Below are positions 18,332 through 25,980 of a stretch of 64,000 nt of DNA, in pieces. Every line of letters starts with the position of its first letter. The first letter of the stretch is position 1. The DNA lies in NCBI RefSeq assembly GCF_050410775.1, contig NZ_CP191229.1. The stretch is one strand, 5' to 3'. Source of the stretch: Erwinia sp050410775. Its GTDB lineage: Bacteria > Pseudomonadota > Gammaproteobacteria > Enterobacterales > Enterobacteriaceae. The notes below the pieces were generated by a model. That model had not been told where the DNA came from. It did no database searches and saw only the letters and a program-made list of their open reading frames with translations. The translations under genes and the position numbers were made by a program.

Positions 18332-18359
18332 TGAGCCCGCAGGCTGGCATGCTCATCAG
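18329..18359. repeat. Inverted repeat between convergent helD and mgsA
   Basis: Arms CTGATGAGC (18329-18337) and GCTCATCAG (18351-18359) flank a 13-nt loop. It covers the helD stop codon and lies 6 nt from the mgsA stop. No T-run follows on either strand, so a terminator role is possible but weak. Confidence 0.6.
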
Positions 18360-18365
18360 AAGGAA

Positions 18366-18824
18366 TTACTTCAGGCGTTGCTGCAGATAACGCTGATAGT
18401 CAGGGATGGTAATCTCAGCCTGCTGCGAGAACAGCGGAGAGTGAATAATAAAATCGGCGGTTGAGCGATTAGTGGCGACGGGGATATTCCATACGGTCGC
18501 CAGGCGCAGCAGCGCTTTGACGTCAGGATCGTGAGGCACCGCATTAAGCGGATCCCAAAAGAAGAACAGTACGTCAATTCTGGCTTCTGCAATCATAGCC
18601 CCAACCTGCTGATCGCCACCCATCGGGCCGCTCAGCATCGCCGTGACCGGCAGGCCGGTAGCGCGCTGGATCAGGTTTCCGGTCGTACCGGTGGCGTATA
18701 GCGTATGCGCTTTCAGAATCTCTTTATGGGTATCGACCCACTGCATCAGCGATGTTTTGCAGTGATCGTGCGCGACCAGCGCGATATGTTTCTTTTCCTG
18801 AATCTTACGTGTAGTTTGATCCAT
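18366..18824 (-). CDS. mgsA: Methylglyoxal synthase
   Basis: Converts dihydroxyacetone phosphate to methylglyoxal and phosphate, a bypass of lower glycolysis under sugar-phosphate stress. The start at 18824 (MDQTTRKIQEKK) gives 152 residues, the E. coli length, with AGGA 8 nt upstream; the longer frame from 18848 has no such site. Asp71 in GPMGGDQQVG and His98 in AVPHDPD are the conserved catalytic residues. Convergent with helD. Confidence 0.96.
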   Translation of the reverse strand: MDQTTRKIQEKKHIALVAHDHCKTSLMQWVDTHKEILKAHTLYATGTTGNLIQRATGLPVTAMLSGPMGGDQQVGAMIAEARIDVLFFFWDPLNAVPHDPDVKALLRLATVWNIPVATNRSTADFIIHSPLFSQQAEITIPDYQRYLQQRLK

Positions 18825-18894
18825 TCCAGCTTCCTGAGTTGACGTCAAAGGGGGGAGAGATGCGCTACGATTTTAGGCGGAGTACCTGCCGACA

Positions 18895-19536
18895 TCAACT
18901 GGTACGCAGCGCCTGCATCAGCGTTCCGAACCGCTGACGAGTGGCGGCATCGACCTGCTGATACCAGAGCTGAAATATCCGCCCTGTAGGGTGACGATCG
19001 CTGACCAGATTGGGCGGACTGTCGTTGACAGGCGAGCTGCTGGTATGGGGCTCAGCAAAGCGCGGAACCGAGGCAACGTTGCCCTTCAGGTTATAGATCG
19101 CCATCGCCTGTTCATAGTTTTCGCTGCGGGTGTTTAGCAGGCGATCCTGCTGACTTTCCACCGCAGCCCCTTTTTCATCAACGAGCTGAAAATCGGGATT
19201 TTTGTTAAAGGCTTTACCCTGCTGTAGCGTGGCGAAAGAGGGATATCTGATAGTGATCGATTTTGCCTGAGCGGTAAACGTTACGATCAGCGGCGTGGAA
19301 ATCCAGGCTGTGGCCGGATGGCCGTGTTTATGCAGGTTTTTTTCCACGCGAAACAAGAGCTGATGCTGTCCACGCTCAAGTTCCAGCCCCTCAGCGCCCT
19401 TCAGCAAAGAACCGGAAATTTTCCGGCCATCAAGGACCAGCAAATCGATGTCAGGGGCAAGTTTCAGTGTGGTAGCCTGGGCGGTCGCCGCAGCCAGCAA
19501 CGCGATCAATCCTGTGATAACCAGACGCAGCTTCAT
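18895..19536 (-). CDS. yccT: YccT/CsgI family (DUF2057) secreted protein
   Basis: A 213-residue protein (E. coli about 220) with a Sec signal peptide (MKLRLVITGLIALLAAATAQA) and a DUF2057 periplasmic domain: APDIDLLVLDGRKISGSLLKGAEGLELERGQHQLLFRVEK is characteristic. In E. coli this protein was reported to inhibit curli subunit polymerisation; no curli genes are present in this window, so the role here is open. GGAG precedes the ATG by 6 nt. Confidence 0.9.
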   Translation of the reverse strand: MKLRLVITGLIALLAAATAQATTLKLAPDIDLLVLDGRKISGSLLKGAEGLELERGQHQLLFRVEKNLHKHGHPATAWISTPLIVTFTAQAKSITIRYPSFATLQQGKAFNKNPDFQLVDEKGAAVESQQDRLLNTRSENYEQAMAIYNLKGNVASVPRFAEPHTSSSPVNDSPPNLVSDRHPTGRIFQLWYQQVDAATRQRFGTLMQALRTS

Positions 19537-19724
19537 TATTTCTCCAGATGCGCAGGAACGCGAAAAATCCTAATGTATCAAAGTCTTTCAGTATGGCAGC
19601 TTATTAACATTTTAACATACTTAATCGTGCTATACCTCCCTTGCCGGTACTCTTTTTACCGTCATTTTAATCAGACGCAAAACGGGCGCATAAACTAATA
19701 AAATCACATTCTGAGGAGAAGGCT

Positions 19725-20141
19725 ATGCAAGATAAAACAATCGCCGATATTCTGACATCGACTCATCATATTGCGCTGGTGGGCGCCAGTGATAAACCGG
19801 CACGCGCCAGCCATGGCGTGATGGCTTATCTGTTAGCTCAGGGTTACAAAGTCACGCCGGTCAGTCCCAAACTGGCAGGCCAGACGCTACTGGGGCAGCT
19901 TGTCTACGGCAAGCTGGAAGAGATCCCTGAACCTGTGGATATGGTGGACGTATTCCGCAATGCGGAAGCGGCTTATGGCGTTGCCCAGGAAGCGATTGCC
20001 ATTGGCGCAAAGTCGCTCTGGTTTCAGATCGGCGTGGTGAATGAGCAGGCGGCGGTGCTGGCGGGAGAAGCGGGTTTGCAGGTGGTGATGGATCGCTGTC
20101 CGAAAATTGAAATGCCCCGGTTAGGGCTGGAGAAGCGATAA
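19725..20141 (+). CDS. yccU: CoA-binding protein YccU
   Basis: A 138-residue single-domain protein of the CoA_binding family (E. coli 137). The Rossmann-type start HHIALVGASDKPARASHGVMAYL and the nucleotide-contacting segment VDMVDVFRNAEAAYGVAQEA are conserved. Function beyond CoA binding is not established. GGAGAAGG precedes the ATG. Convergent with hspQ. Confidence 0.94.
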   Translation: MQDKTIADILTSTHHIALVGASDKPARASHGVMAYLLAQGYKVTPVSPKLAGQTLLGQLVYGKLEEIPEPVDMVDVFRNAEAAYGVAQEAIAIGAKSLWFQIGVVNEQAAVLAGEAGLQVVMDRCPKIEMPRLGLEKR

Positions 20142-20142
20142 T

Positions 20143-20166
20143 AAAAAACCCCGCCAGGCGGGGTTC
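20143..20166 (-). terminator. Terminator of hspQ
   Basis: A near-perfect stem ACCCCGCC/GGCGGGGT with loop A, with the T-run on the minus strand (TTTTTTAT), immediately after the hspQ stop. Confidence 0.85.
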
Positions 20167-20168
20167 CG

Positions 20169-20486
20169 TTAATTTCTGAGGCGGGGTGCCTGAAGCTGTT
20201 CGCGGATTGAGGCAGCCAGCTCATCCAGTGAGGGCTGCTCGGGGTGTTCCCCCTGTAGCTCCCATGAAAGCTGGGCTTCGGCGAGATAAGTATGCACCGC
20301 TTCGCCTTCCTCATTCATCATCACGACATGGTACCAGGGCGCCTCACGCAGCGAGTCGCTTTCAGCAACATCATCGATCTGCGGATCGTCCAGAGAATAT
20401 TCCGGATCCACATCCACGACCACACCTAAAAAACCGAGCAGCTTATGTCGTACCTGCTGGCCAAGCCCAAATTTGCTGGCAATCAT
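20169..20486 (-). CDS. hspQ: Heat shock protein HspQ
   Basis: Starting at 20486 (MIASKFGLGQQVRHKLLG) the protein has 105 residues, as in E. coli. It is a hemimethylated-DNA-binding (YccV-like) domain protein known as a Lon specificity-enhancing factor; PWYHVVM and VHTYLAEAQL are family hallmarks, and the tail QLQAPRLRN is identical to E. coli. The upstream in-frame ATG at 20519 lacks a better ribosome-binding site than AGGAGGT just before 20486. Confidence 0.96.
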   Translation of the reverse strand: MIASKFGLGQQVRHKLLGFLGVVVDVDPEYSLDDPQIDDVAESDSLREAPWYHVVMMNEEGEAVHTYLAEAQLSWELQGEHPEQPSLDELAASIREQLQAPRLRN

Positions 20487-20546
20487 CGTGACCTCCTGAG
20501 AAACATGCCCTGCTACCAAAATGGGGGCAGGGGCGTCGTTTTCAAG

Positions 20547-21737
20547 TCACAGTACGCGGCAGGCAAACCCTTTCAGGTACATCCCTTCCGGGTAGCTGGC
20601 GATCACCGGGTGATCGGCCGCCTGCCGGAACTGCTCTATAAATTGTACATCACGTTGGGCATCAAGCGCGGCGTCGGCGATGATTTTCTGAAATAAGTCG
20701 GTTGGCATCAGTCCTGAACAGGAGAAAGTCAGCAGCATTCCGCCGGGATTAAGCAACTGCATGGCCAGCATATTGATGTCTTTATAACCGCGACAGGCAC
20801 CGTTCAGCTGATTTTTATTCTCAACAAATTTTGGTGGGTCCATAACGATCAAATCGAATTTTTCGCCACTGTCACGATAGCGACGCAGGAGCTTGAAAAC
20901 ATCGTCACGCAGGAATTCCGCTTTCGCCAGGTCCAGGCCGTTAAGCTCGACGTTCTGACGGGCCACATCCAGCGCGGCCTGCGAGGTATCCACGCTTATA
21001 ACTTCTTTACAGCCACCGAGCAGAGCGGAAACCGCAAAACCGCCGGTGTATGAGAAGCAGTTCAGCACGCGGCGATCTTTCGCATAGCGGCGCGTAGCGA
21101 GACGGCTGTCGCGCTGATCCAGGTAATAACCGGTTTTATGTCCGGTCTGAATATCAACCAGCAGCTTCATACCATGTTCGGTAATGGGCAGCAGCTCCGG
21201 CGGAGTTTCACCCAGCACCACGCCCTGCGCCAGCGGCAGACCTTCTTTTTTCCGCACGGAAACGTCGGAGCGATCGTATATGGCGCACTCCGGGTAGCAG
21301 CTTTGCAGTGCTGAGATCAGAGCAGCACGCTGATATTCCGCGCCCGCAGAGAGCAGCTGTAGCACCAGAAAACGACCGAAACGATCGATAGTGATCCCCG
21401 GCAGCCCATCGGACTCACCTGCGATCAGTCGATAGCTGTCCAGATCGTCGCGTTCAGCCAGCCAGTCACGCAGGTGCTGGGCGGCCTGAAGGCGACGAAT
21501 AAAGAAATCGATATCGATGGACTCATCCTGCTGCCAGCTCCATACGCGGGCGCGGATCTGAGAAGAAGGGGACCAGGCGGCGCGGGCAAGCCAGTTGCCG
21601 TTGCTGTCACAAACGTCCAGGGTTTCGCCCGGCTGGGCCTGGCCTTCCATCCTGGCGATAGCGCCGGAGAAGACCCAGGGATGGCGACGAAGAAGGGACT
21701 TTTCACGCCCTTTGGCAAGAATCAAACGAACACTCAT
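20547..21737 (-). CDS. rlmI: 23S rRNA m5C1962 methyltransferase RlmI
   Basis: A 396-residue enzyme (E. coli 396) starting MSVRLILAKGREKSLLRRHPWVF at 21737. An N-terminal PUA domain precedes an EEHGMKL-type beta region and a Rossmann SAM domain with NCFSYTGGFAVSAL, IVMDPPKF (catalytic loop) and LTFSCSG (Cys nucleophile). The ORF can be read back to 21839 but that part would overlap the acyP start region. Divergent from acyP, 85 bp apart. Confidence 0.97.
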   Translation of the reverse strand: MSVRLILAKGREKSLLRRHPWVFSGAIARMEGQAQPGETLDVCDSNGNWLARAAWSPSSQIRARVWSWQQDESIDIDFFIRRLQAAQHLRDWLAERDDLDSYRLIAGESDGLPGITIDRFGRFLVLQLLSAGAEYQRAALISALQSCYPECAIYDRSDVSVRKKEGLPLAQGVVLGETPPELLPITEHGMKLLVDIQTGHKTGYYLDQRDSRLATRRYAKDRRVLNCFSYTGGFAVSALLGGCKEVISVDTSQAALDVARQNVELNGLDLAKAEFLRDDVFKLLRRYRDSGEKFDLIVMDPPKFVENKNQLNGACRGYKDINMLAMQLLNPGGMLLTFSCSGLMPTDLFQKIIADAALDAQRDVQFIEQFRQAADHPVIASYPEGMYLKGFACRVL

Positions 21738-21822
21738 ATTTGCTATGCTTACTGTCAGGAAAACAGGCGTTATTGTCCGGTGCTGGCCGGAAAAATGCAA
21801 TCTTGTATCGGCAGGAGGAAAA

Positions 21823-22101
21823 ATGACAACAATTTGCACGCGTGCCTGGGTGCACGGGCGGGTTCAGGGTGTGGGATTCCGCTACAGTACGCAGCAGCAA
21901 GCAAAGGCGCTGGGCCTGAAAGGCTATGCTAAAAACATGGACGATGGCAGCGTGGAGGTGCTGGCCTGCGGAGAAGAAAGCCAGGTACAACGCCTGCTCG
22001 AATGGCTCAGAGCGGGCGGCCCCCGCAGTGCACAGGTTGATAAGGTACTGACCGAACCAAATTCACTGCACGAGGAGCCAGAAAGCTTCACTACTGCATA
22101 A
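21823..22101 (+). CDS. acyP: Acylphosphatase
   Basis: A 92-residue acylphosphatase, the E. coli length, beginning at the ATG at 21823 with GGAGG 5 nt upstream. The phosphate loop GRVQGVGFRY (catalytic Arg) and the Asn in YAKNMDDGSVEV are present, so it should be active. It hydrolyses carboxyl phosphates in the cytoplasm. Convergent with tusE, only 3 bp between stops. Confidence 0.96.
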   Translation: MTTICTRAWVHGRVQGVGFRYSTQQQAKALGLKGYAKNMDDGSVEVLACGEESQVQRLLEWLRAGGPRSAQVDKVLTEPNSLHEEPESFTTA

Positions 22102-22104
22102 CGG

Positions 22105-22431
22105 CTACAGACATTTTACCGGTTTAGGCAGGCCCGCTATTTTAGTGGCCTGTTTAGCTGGCCCGTCCGGAAAAAGACGGAACAGATAGCGGCTGTTGCC
22201 TTTCTCCTCGCCATATTTCTGCGCCATGGCTTTAACCAGCATGCGCACGGCGGGTGAAGTATTAAATTCCAGGTAAAACGCCCGGACAAAATGCACCACT
22301 TCCCAGTGCGCTTTGGTCAGCGTAATGCCTTCTTCTGCCGCCAGCAAAGGGGCCATCGCTTCCTGCCAGTCGCTGCTGGATTTCAGATAACCCTGCGCAT
22401 CGCGCTCAATTTCTTTACCCTCGAATAACAC
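22105..22431 (-). CDS. tusE: Sulfurtransferase TusE
   Basis: A 108-residue DsrC/TusE protein (E. coli 109) that relays persulfide sulfur from TusBCD to MnmA for 2-thiouridine in tRNA. The penultimate Cys in the tail PKPVKCL is the sulfur-carrying residue, and the helix block WEVVHFVRAFYLEFNTSPAVRMLVK is typical. Confidence 0.96.
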   Translation of the reverse strand: MLFEGKEIERDAQGYLKSSSDWQEAMAPLLAAEEGITLTKAHWEVVHFVRAFYLEFNTSPAVRMLVKAMAQKYGEEKGNSRYLFRLFPDGPAKQATKIAGLPKPVKCL

Positions 22432-22488
22432 CGTTTCGCCTCAGAGTTGCCGTAAAGCGGCCAGTTTAGCAAACATTGCGGCGACAAA

Positions 22489-22515
22489 AAATAAAGCCCC
22501 GCAGGCGGGGCTTTG
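22489..22515 (-). terminator. Terminator downstream of yccA
   Basis: On the minus strand AAAGCCCCGC, loop CTGC, GGGGCTTT, then ATTTTTT. It sits about 150 nt past the yccA stop, beyond the palindromic element at 22536-22646, and 58 nt before the tusE start. Confidence 0.88.
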
Positions 22516-22535
22516 AGGTTATTGATAAAGTGCCG

Positions 22536-22646
22536 GCTCCGGGAACAGGGCCTGCTCGTAAAGACGCAAAAAGCATCGTCCCTGATAGCTCGGCCCGCGC
22601 CGTCCATGGCGCGGGACGCTTTACCCCCAGTCCCTGTTCCCGGGGC
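22536..22646. repeat. 111-bp nested palindromic element in the yccA 3' region
   Basis: Three nested stems are visible: outer arms of 15 bp (22536-22550 with 22632-22646, one G-T pair, core CCGGGAACAGGG), inner GTAAAG (22558-22563) with CTTTAC (22619-22624), and a central hairpin CCCGCGCC (22594-22601) with GGCGCGGG (22608-22615) around GTCCAT. It contains no gene. It looks like an intergenic repetitive palindrome or a structured 3' UTR of yccA; no second copy was seen in this window. Confidence 0.75.
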
Positions 22647-22664
22647 TTTACCTTTGTCAGCTGT

Positions 22665-23321
22665 TTAGTTACTACGGGACATACCGAGAATGCTCAGCAG
22701 GCTGATAAAGATATTGTAGATGGAAACATAAAGGCTAACCGTGGCGCGAATATAGTTGGTTTCACCGCCGTGAATAATGTTGCTGGTTTCCCACAGGATG
22801 GCACCGGAGGAGAACAGAACAAACATGACGCTAATCGCCAGGTGCAGCGCCGGGATTTGCAGAAAAATGTTAGCGACAACCGCAACCAGCAGGACGACGA
22901 AGCCGGCCATCATCATGCCGCCCAGGAAAGACATATCCTTGCGGGTGGTCAGCACATAGGCTGAACAGCAGAAGAAAACGAGTGCGGTACCACCGAGCGC
23001 AAGGCCAATCACGTCGCCCATTCCCGCAGAGAGCAGCGAATTCAGGATCGGGCCGAGGGAGTAGCCTAAAAAGCCGGTAAAGGCAAAGGCTGCCAGAATG
23101 CCCGCCGGGCTGTTAGCCAGGCGATAGGTCAGAAACATCAGACCGTAGAAGCCCACCAGCATGATAATCAGGCCCGGAGCGGGCAGGGCGAATACGGTAC
23201 TGAGCGTGGCAGTCAGCGCAGAAAAGGCCAGCGTTAACCCCAGCAGGAAATAAGTATTACGCAGAACCTTATGGGTGAAAATTAACGAGCTTTCGCGTGT
23301 GCCGGAAACGATGCGATCCAT
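22665..23321 (-). CDS. yccA: FtsH-modulating inner membrane protein YccA (BAX inhibitor-1 family)
   Basis: A 218-residue protein (E. coli 219) from the ATG at 23321 (MDRIVSGTRESS), preceded by GAGAGG. Seven hydrophobic helices fit the TMBIM/BAX-inhibitor-1 family, with FTHKVLRNTYFLLGLTLAFSALTA as helix 1 and the conserved SAYVLTTRKDMSFLGGMM. In E. coli YccA is a substrate and modulator of the membrane protease FtsH. The frame from 23345 is longer but has no ribosome-binding site. Confidence 0.96.
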   Translation of the reverse strand: MDRIVSGTRESSLIFTHKVLRNTYFLLGLTLAFSALTATLSTVFALPAPGLIIMLVGFYGLMFLTYRLANSPAGILAAFAFTGFLGYSLGPILNSLLSAGMGDVIGLALGGTALVFFCCSAYVLTTRKDMSFLGGMMMAGFVVLLVAVVANIFLQIPALHLAISVMFVLFSSGAILWETSNIIHGGETNYIRATVSLYVSIYNIFISLLSILGMSRSN

Positions 23322-23538
23322 AAAAATGCCTCTCAGGGTCACCAAATTAGCTGTGAGAATAAGGAAGGGAGCGAAACGGGGAAAGACGTTTTACCCTTCT
23401 TTACGCGTTAAGCCGCTGTTTGTGTGAGCAGGCTGGCGAAATTAACACCGGTTGTGGGCGGATTGGCTGTTTTTAAGGCATCTGATTCAAAAGCCACTTT
23501 ACATCGCCTGAGAGGATGATTATAGTGCGCCTCATTGC

Positions 23539-23626
<88 letters not shown>

Positions 23627-23635
23627 TCGAATTCA

Positions 23636-23663
23636 ACGGGTCAGCGAAAGCTGGCCCGTTTTC
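23636..23663 (+). terminator. Terminator of tRNA-Ser copy 1
   Basis: ACGGGTCAGC, GAAA tetraloop, GCTGGCCCGT, then TTTTC. One G-T pair in a 10-bp stem. Confidence 0.87.
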
Positions 23664-23859
23664 GTTTCAACGCGCCAGCTCACTTTTTCATCTCCTCTTT
23701 CCCCCATGCGTGCTTCCCGAAAAAAACGTTATAAAAGCATATAAATTCAACAAACTACGAAAATTAATGCTTGGCAAATGCCGCGTCTTCTCCTATACTG
23801 TGCGCCATCAGTTGTTCAGTAAGTTTTGTCAAAAACTTAAGGTATGACCGGTAAAGTGC

Positions 23860-23947
<88 letters not shown>

Positions 23948-23956
23948 TCAAATTCG

Positions 23957-23983
23957 ACGGGTCAGCAGATGCTGGCCCGTTTT
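23957..23983 (+). terminator. Terminator of tRNA-Ser copy 2
   Basis: ACGGGTCAGC, loop AGAT, GCTGGCCCGT, TTTTG. Same stem as the first copy with a diverged loop. Confidence 0.85.
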
Positions 23984-24228
23984 GCTTTCCGGCATTCGCC
24001 TGTTAAATTCCACGACAAAACGCACAAAACCTTCCGAAACATCCCTTTACTTTTCAAACTCATGATGCGTACCTATCGCAAAAGCGCTAGTCTGTTATAG
24101 TCACTTCATACCTGACCAACGGCTACGCCGCTCTCTCGTCCGGAGATCTGCGCCATGCAGCTGTTGCGTGTAACTGAGCATCCCCACTGTGACTGGATGA
24201 CATCTCCTTGAATCAATGGAATAAACAC

Positions 24229-25878
24229 ATGATTAGAAAGTTTAGTCTTGGCGCGTTAGCGGTTTGCTCAGTATTGCCTGGCATTTCCGCCTGGGCCGCC
24301 GATGACAATTACCAGCTTGAGCAGGTGTTAATGATGAGCCGCCACAATCTGCGCGCCCCGCTGGCCGACCACGGCAGCGTGCTGGGACAGGCGACCAACA
24401 AGGCGTGGCCGAAGTGGGATGTACCGGGCGGTCAGCTGACCACTAAAGGCGGCGTGCTCGAAGTCTATATGGGGCATTACACCCGGGATTGGCTGGCTCA
24501 ACAGGGCTTAATTAAGGCGGGAGAATGTCCTTCCAGTGATGCTATCTATGCCTACGCTAACAGTCTCCAGCGCACGGTCGCGACGGCGCAATATTTTATC
24601 ACCGGTGCGTTCCCTGGCTGCGATATTCCTGTTTCGCATCAGGATGAAATGGGCGCCATGGATCCGGTATTTAATCCTGTCATCACTGACGACAGCGAAG
24701 CCTTTAATAAGCAGGCGCTGACCGCGATGAATAGCGCCAGCGAAAAGCTGACGCTGAAGCCGGCGTTTCAGCAGCTGGAAAAGATTATCGATTATAAAAA
24801 TTCGCCTGCCTGTAAGGAAAATAAGCGGTGCGATCTCTCCAGCGGCAACCAGAATAAATTCAGTGCGGAAAATGGCAAAGAGCCGGGCGTCTCTGGCCCG
24901 CTGAAGGTCGGCAACTCGCTGGTGGATGCCTTTACGCTGCAATATTACGAAGGGCTGCCGATGAATCAGGTAGCCTGGGGACAAATCAAAACCCCCGAAC
25001 AGTGGAAAACGCTCGCAGCCATTAAGAATGGTTATCAGGATACCCTCTTTACCTCACCAGAAGTGGCCCGTGACGTCGCGGCACCGCTGGTCGACTATAT
25101 CCGCAGCCTGCTGGTGGATGAAGATAAAGCCAGTGCGCCTAAGGTGACGCTGATGGTCGGTCATGACTCGAATATCGCTTCCCTGCTGACGGCGCTGGAC
25201 TTTAAAGATTACCAGCTCCCGGAACAGAATGAGCGTACGCCCATTGGCGGTATGATTCAGTTTCAGCGCTGGCACGACAAGAAAAACGATCGTGAGCTGG
25301 TGAAGGTTGAGTATGTTTACCAGAGCAGCGCACAGCTGCGTGAGGCGACGCCTCTTTCGCTGGAGACGCCACCAAAGCGTGTGACGCTGGCGATGAATGG
25401 CTGTCAGACTGATGCTAACGGATTCTGTCCATGGGAGCAGTTCACTCAGGTACTGAATAAGGCGATTCAGGGAACGCCTGTAGCGGCTAAAGTTGCACAA
25501 TCTGCCGCTCCGGCCACAGCAGCCCCGGCGCAGCCTGCGGCAGAGAGCAAGGCGTCAGCGGCAGAACAGGCCGCTGAGAATAAGGCAAAAGCAGATCGGG
25601 CTGCCGCTGATAAAGCCGCTCAGGCTAAGGCTTCTGCGGAAAAAGCGGCGGCGGATAAAGCAGCGGCCGGGCAGGCAGCCAAAGAGAAAGCGGCAGCGGA
25701 TAAAGTCGTCGCTGAACAGGCAGCTAAAGAGAAAGGGACGGCGGACCAGGCCCAGGCAGAACAGACGAGTAAAGAGAAAGCCGCGACGGAGAATGCAGAG
25801 GCGGAAAAAGCCAGCGCAGCAGAAGCAGAGAAAGCCAAAGTGGCGCCGCCCGCTGAGGATAAGCCTGACGCACCCTGA
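24229..25878 (+). CDS. agp: Glucose-1-phosphatase Agp with a 135-residue TolA-like tail
   Basis: Periplasmic histidine acid phosphatase that releases glucose from glucose-1-phosphate. The start at 24229 gives a signal peptide (MIRKFSLGALAVCSVLPGISAWA). Catalytic RHNLRAP has His39, and GHDSN has His312-Asp313; YYEGLPMNQVAWG and NERTPIGG are as in E. coli Agp (413 residues). The homologous part ends at KAIQ (about residue 414). From 25471 a further 135 residues follow that are almost only Ala, Lys, Glu, Gln, Asp, with repeats such as AAKEKAAADK, resembling the helical domain II of TolA. Nothing like it exists in E. coli Agp. The tail codons are G/C-rich and open in other frames, which creates shadow ORFs. 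Confidence 0.93.
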   Translation: MIRKFSLGALAVCSVLPGISAWAADDNYQLEQVLMMSRHNLRAPLADHGSVLGQATNKAWPKWDVPGGQLTTKGGVLEVYMGHYTRDWLAQQGLIKAGECPSSDAIYAYANSLQRTVATAQYFITGAFPGCDIPVSHQDEMGAMDPVFNPVITDDSEAFNKQALTAMNSASEKLTLKPAFQQLEKIIDYKNSPACKENKRCDLSSGNQNKFSAENGKEPGVSGPLKVGNSLVDAFTLQYYEGLPMNQVAWGQIKTPEQWKTLAAIKNGYQDTLFTSPEVARDVAAPLVDYIRSLLVDEDKASAPKVTLMVGHDSNIASLLTALDFKDYQLPEQNERTPIGGMIQFQRWHDKKNDRELVKVEYVYQSSAQLREATPLSLETPPKRVTLAMNGCQTDANGFCPWEQFTQVLNKAIQGTPVAAKVAQSAAPATAAPAQPAAESKASAAEQAAENKAKADRAAADKAAQAKASAEKAAADKAAAGQAAKEKAAADKVVAEQAAKEKGTADQAQAEQTSKEKAATENAEAEKASAAEAEKAKVAPPAEDKPDAP

Positions 25879-25910
25879 ACAGGACGCCAGCCTTGCAGTA
25901 AAACATGATA

Positions 25911-25936
25911 AAAAGGCCGGAATATCCGGCCTTTTT
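25911..25936. terminator. Bidirectional terminator between agp and the aldehyde dehydrogenase
   Basis: AAAAGGCCGG (25911-25920), loop AATAT, CCGGCCTTTT (25926-25935). A and T runs on both sides serve both convergent genes. Confidence 0.92.
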
Positions 25937-25980
25937 GCTGTCAGATTTCCTCTCTGGCAGAGGGAACCAGATTAATGCGC

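Noticed and set aside
25493..25975. 160-codon plus-strand frame and minus-strand frames over the agp tail
   Set aside because: Shadows caused by the repetitive, G+C-rich Ala/Lys codons of the tail; highly basic nonsense composition.
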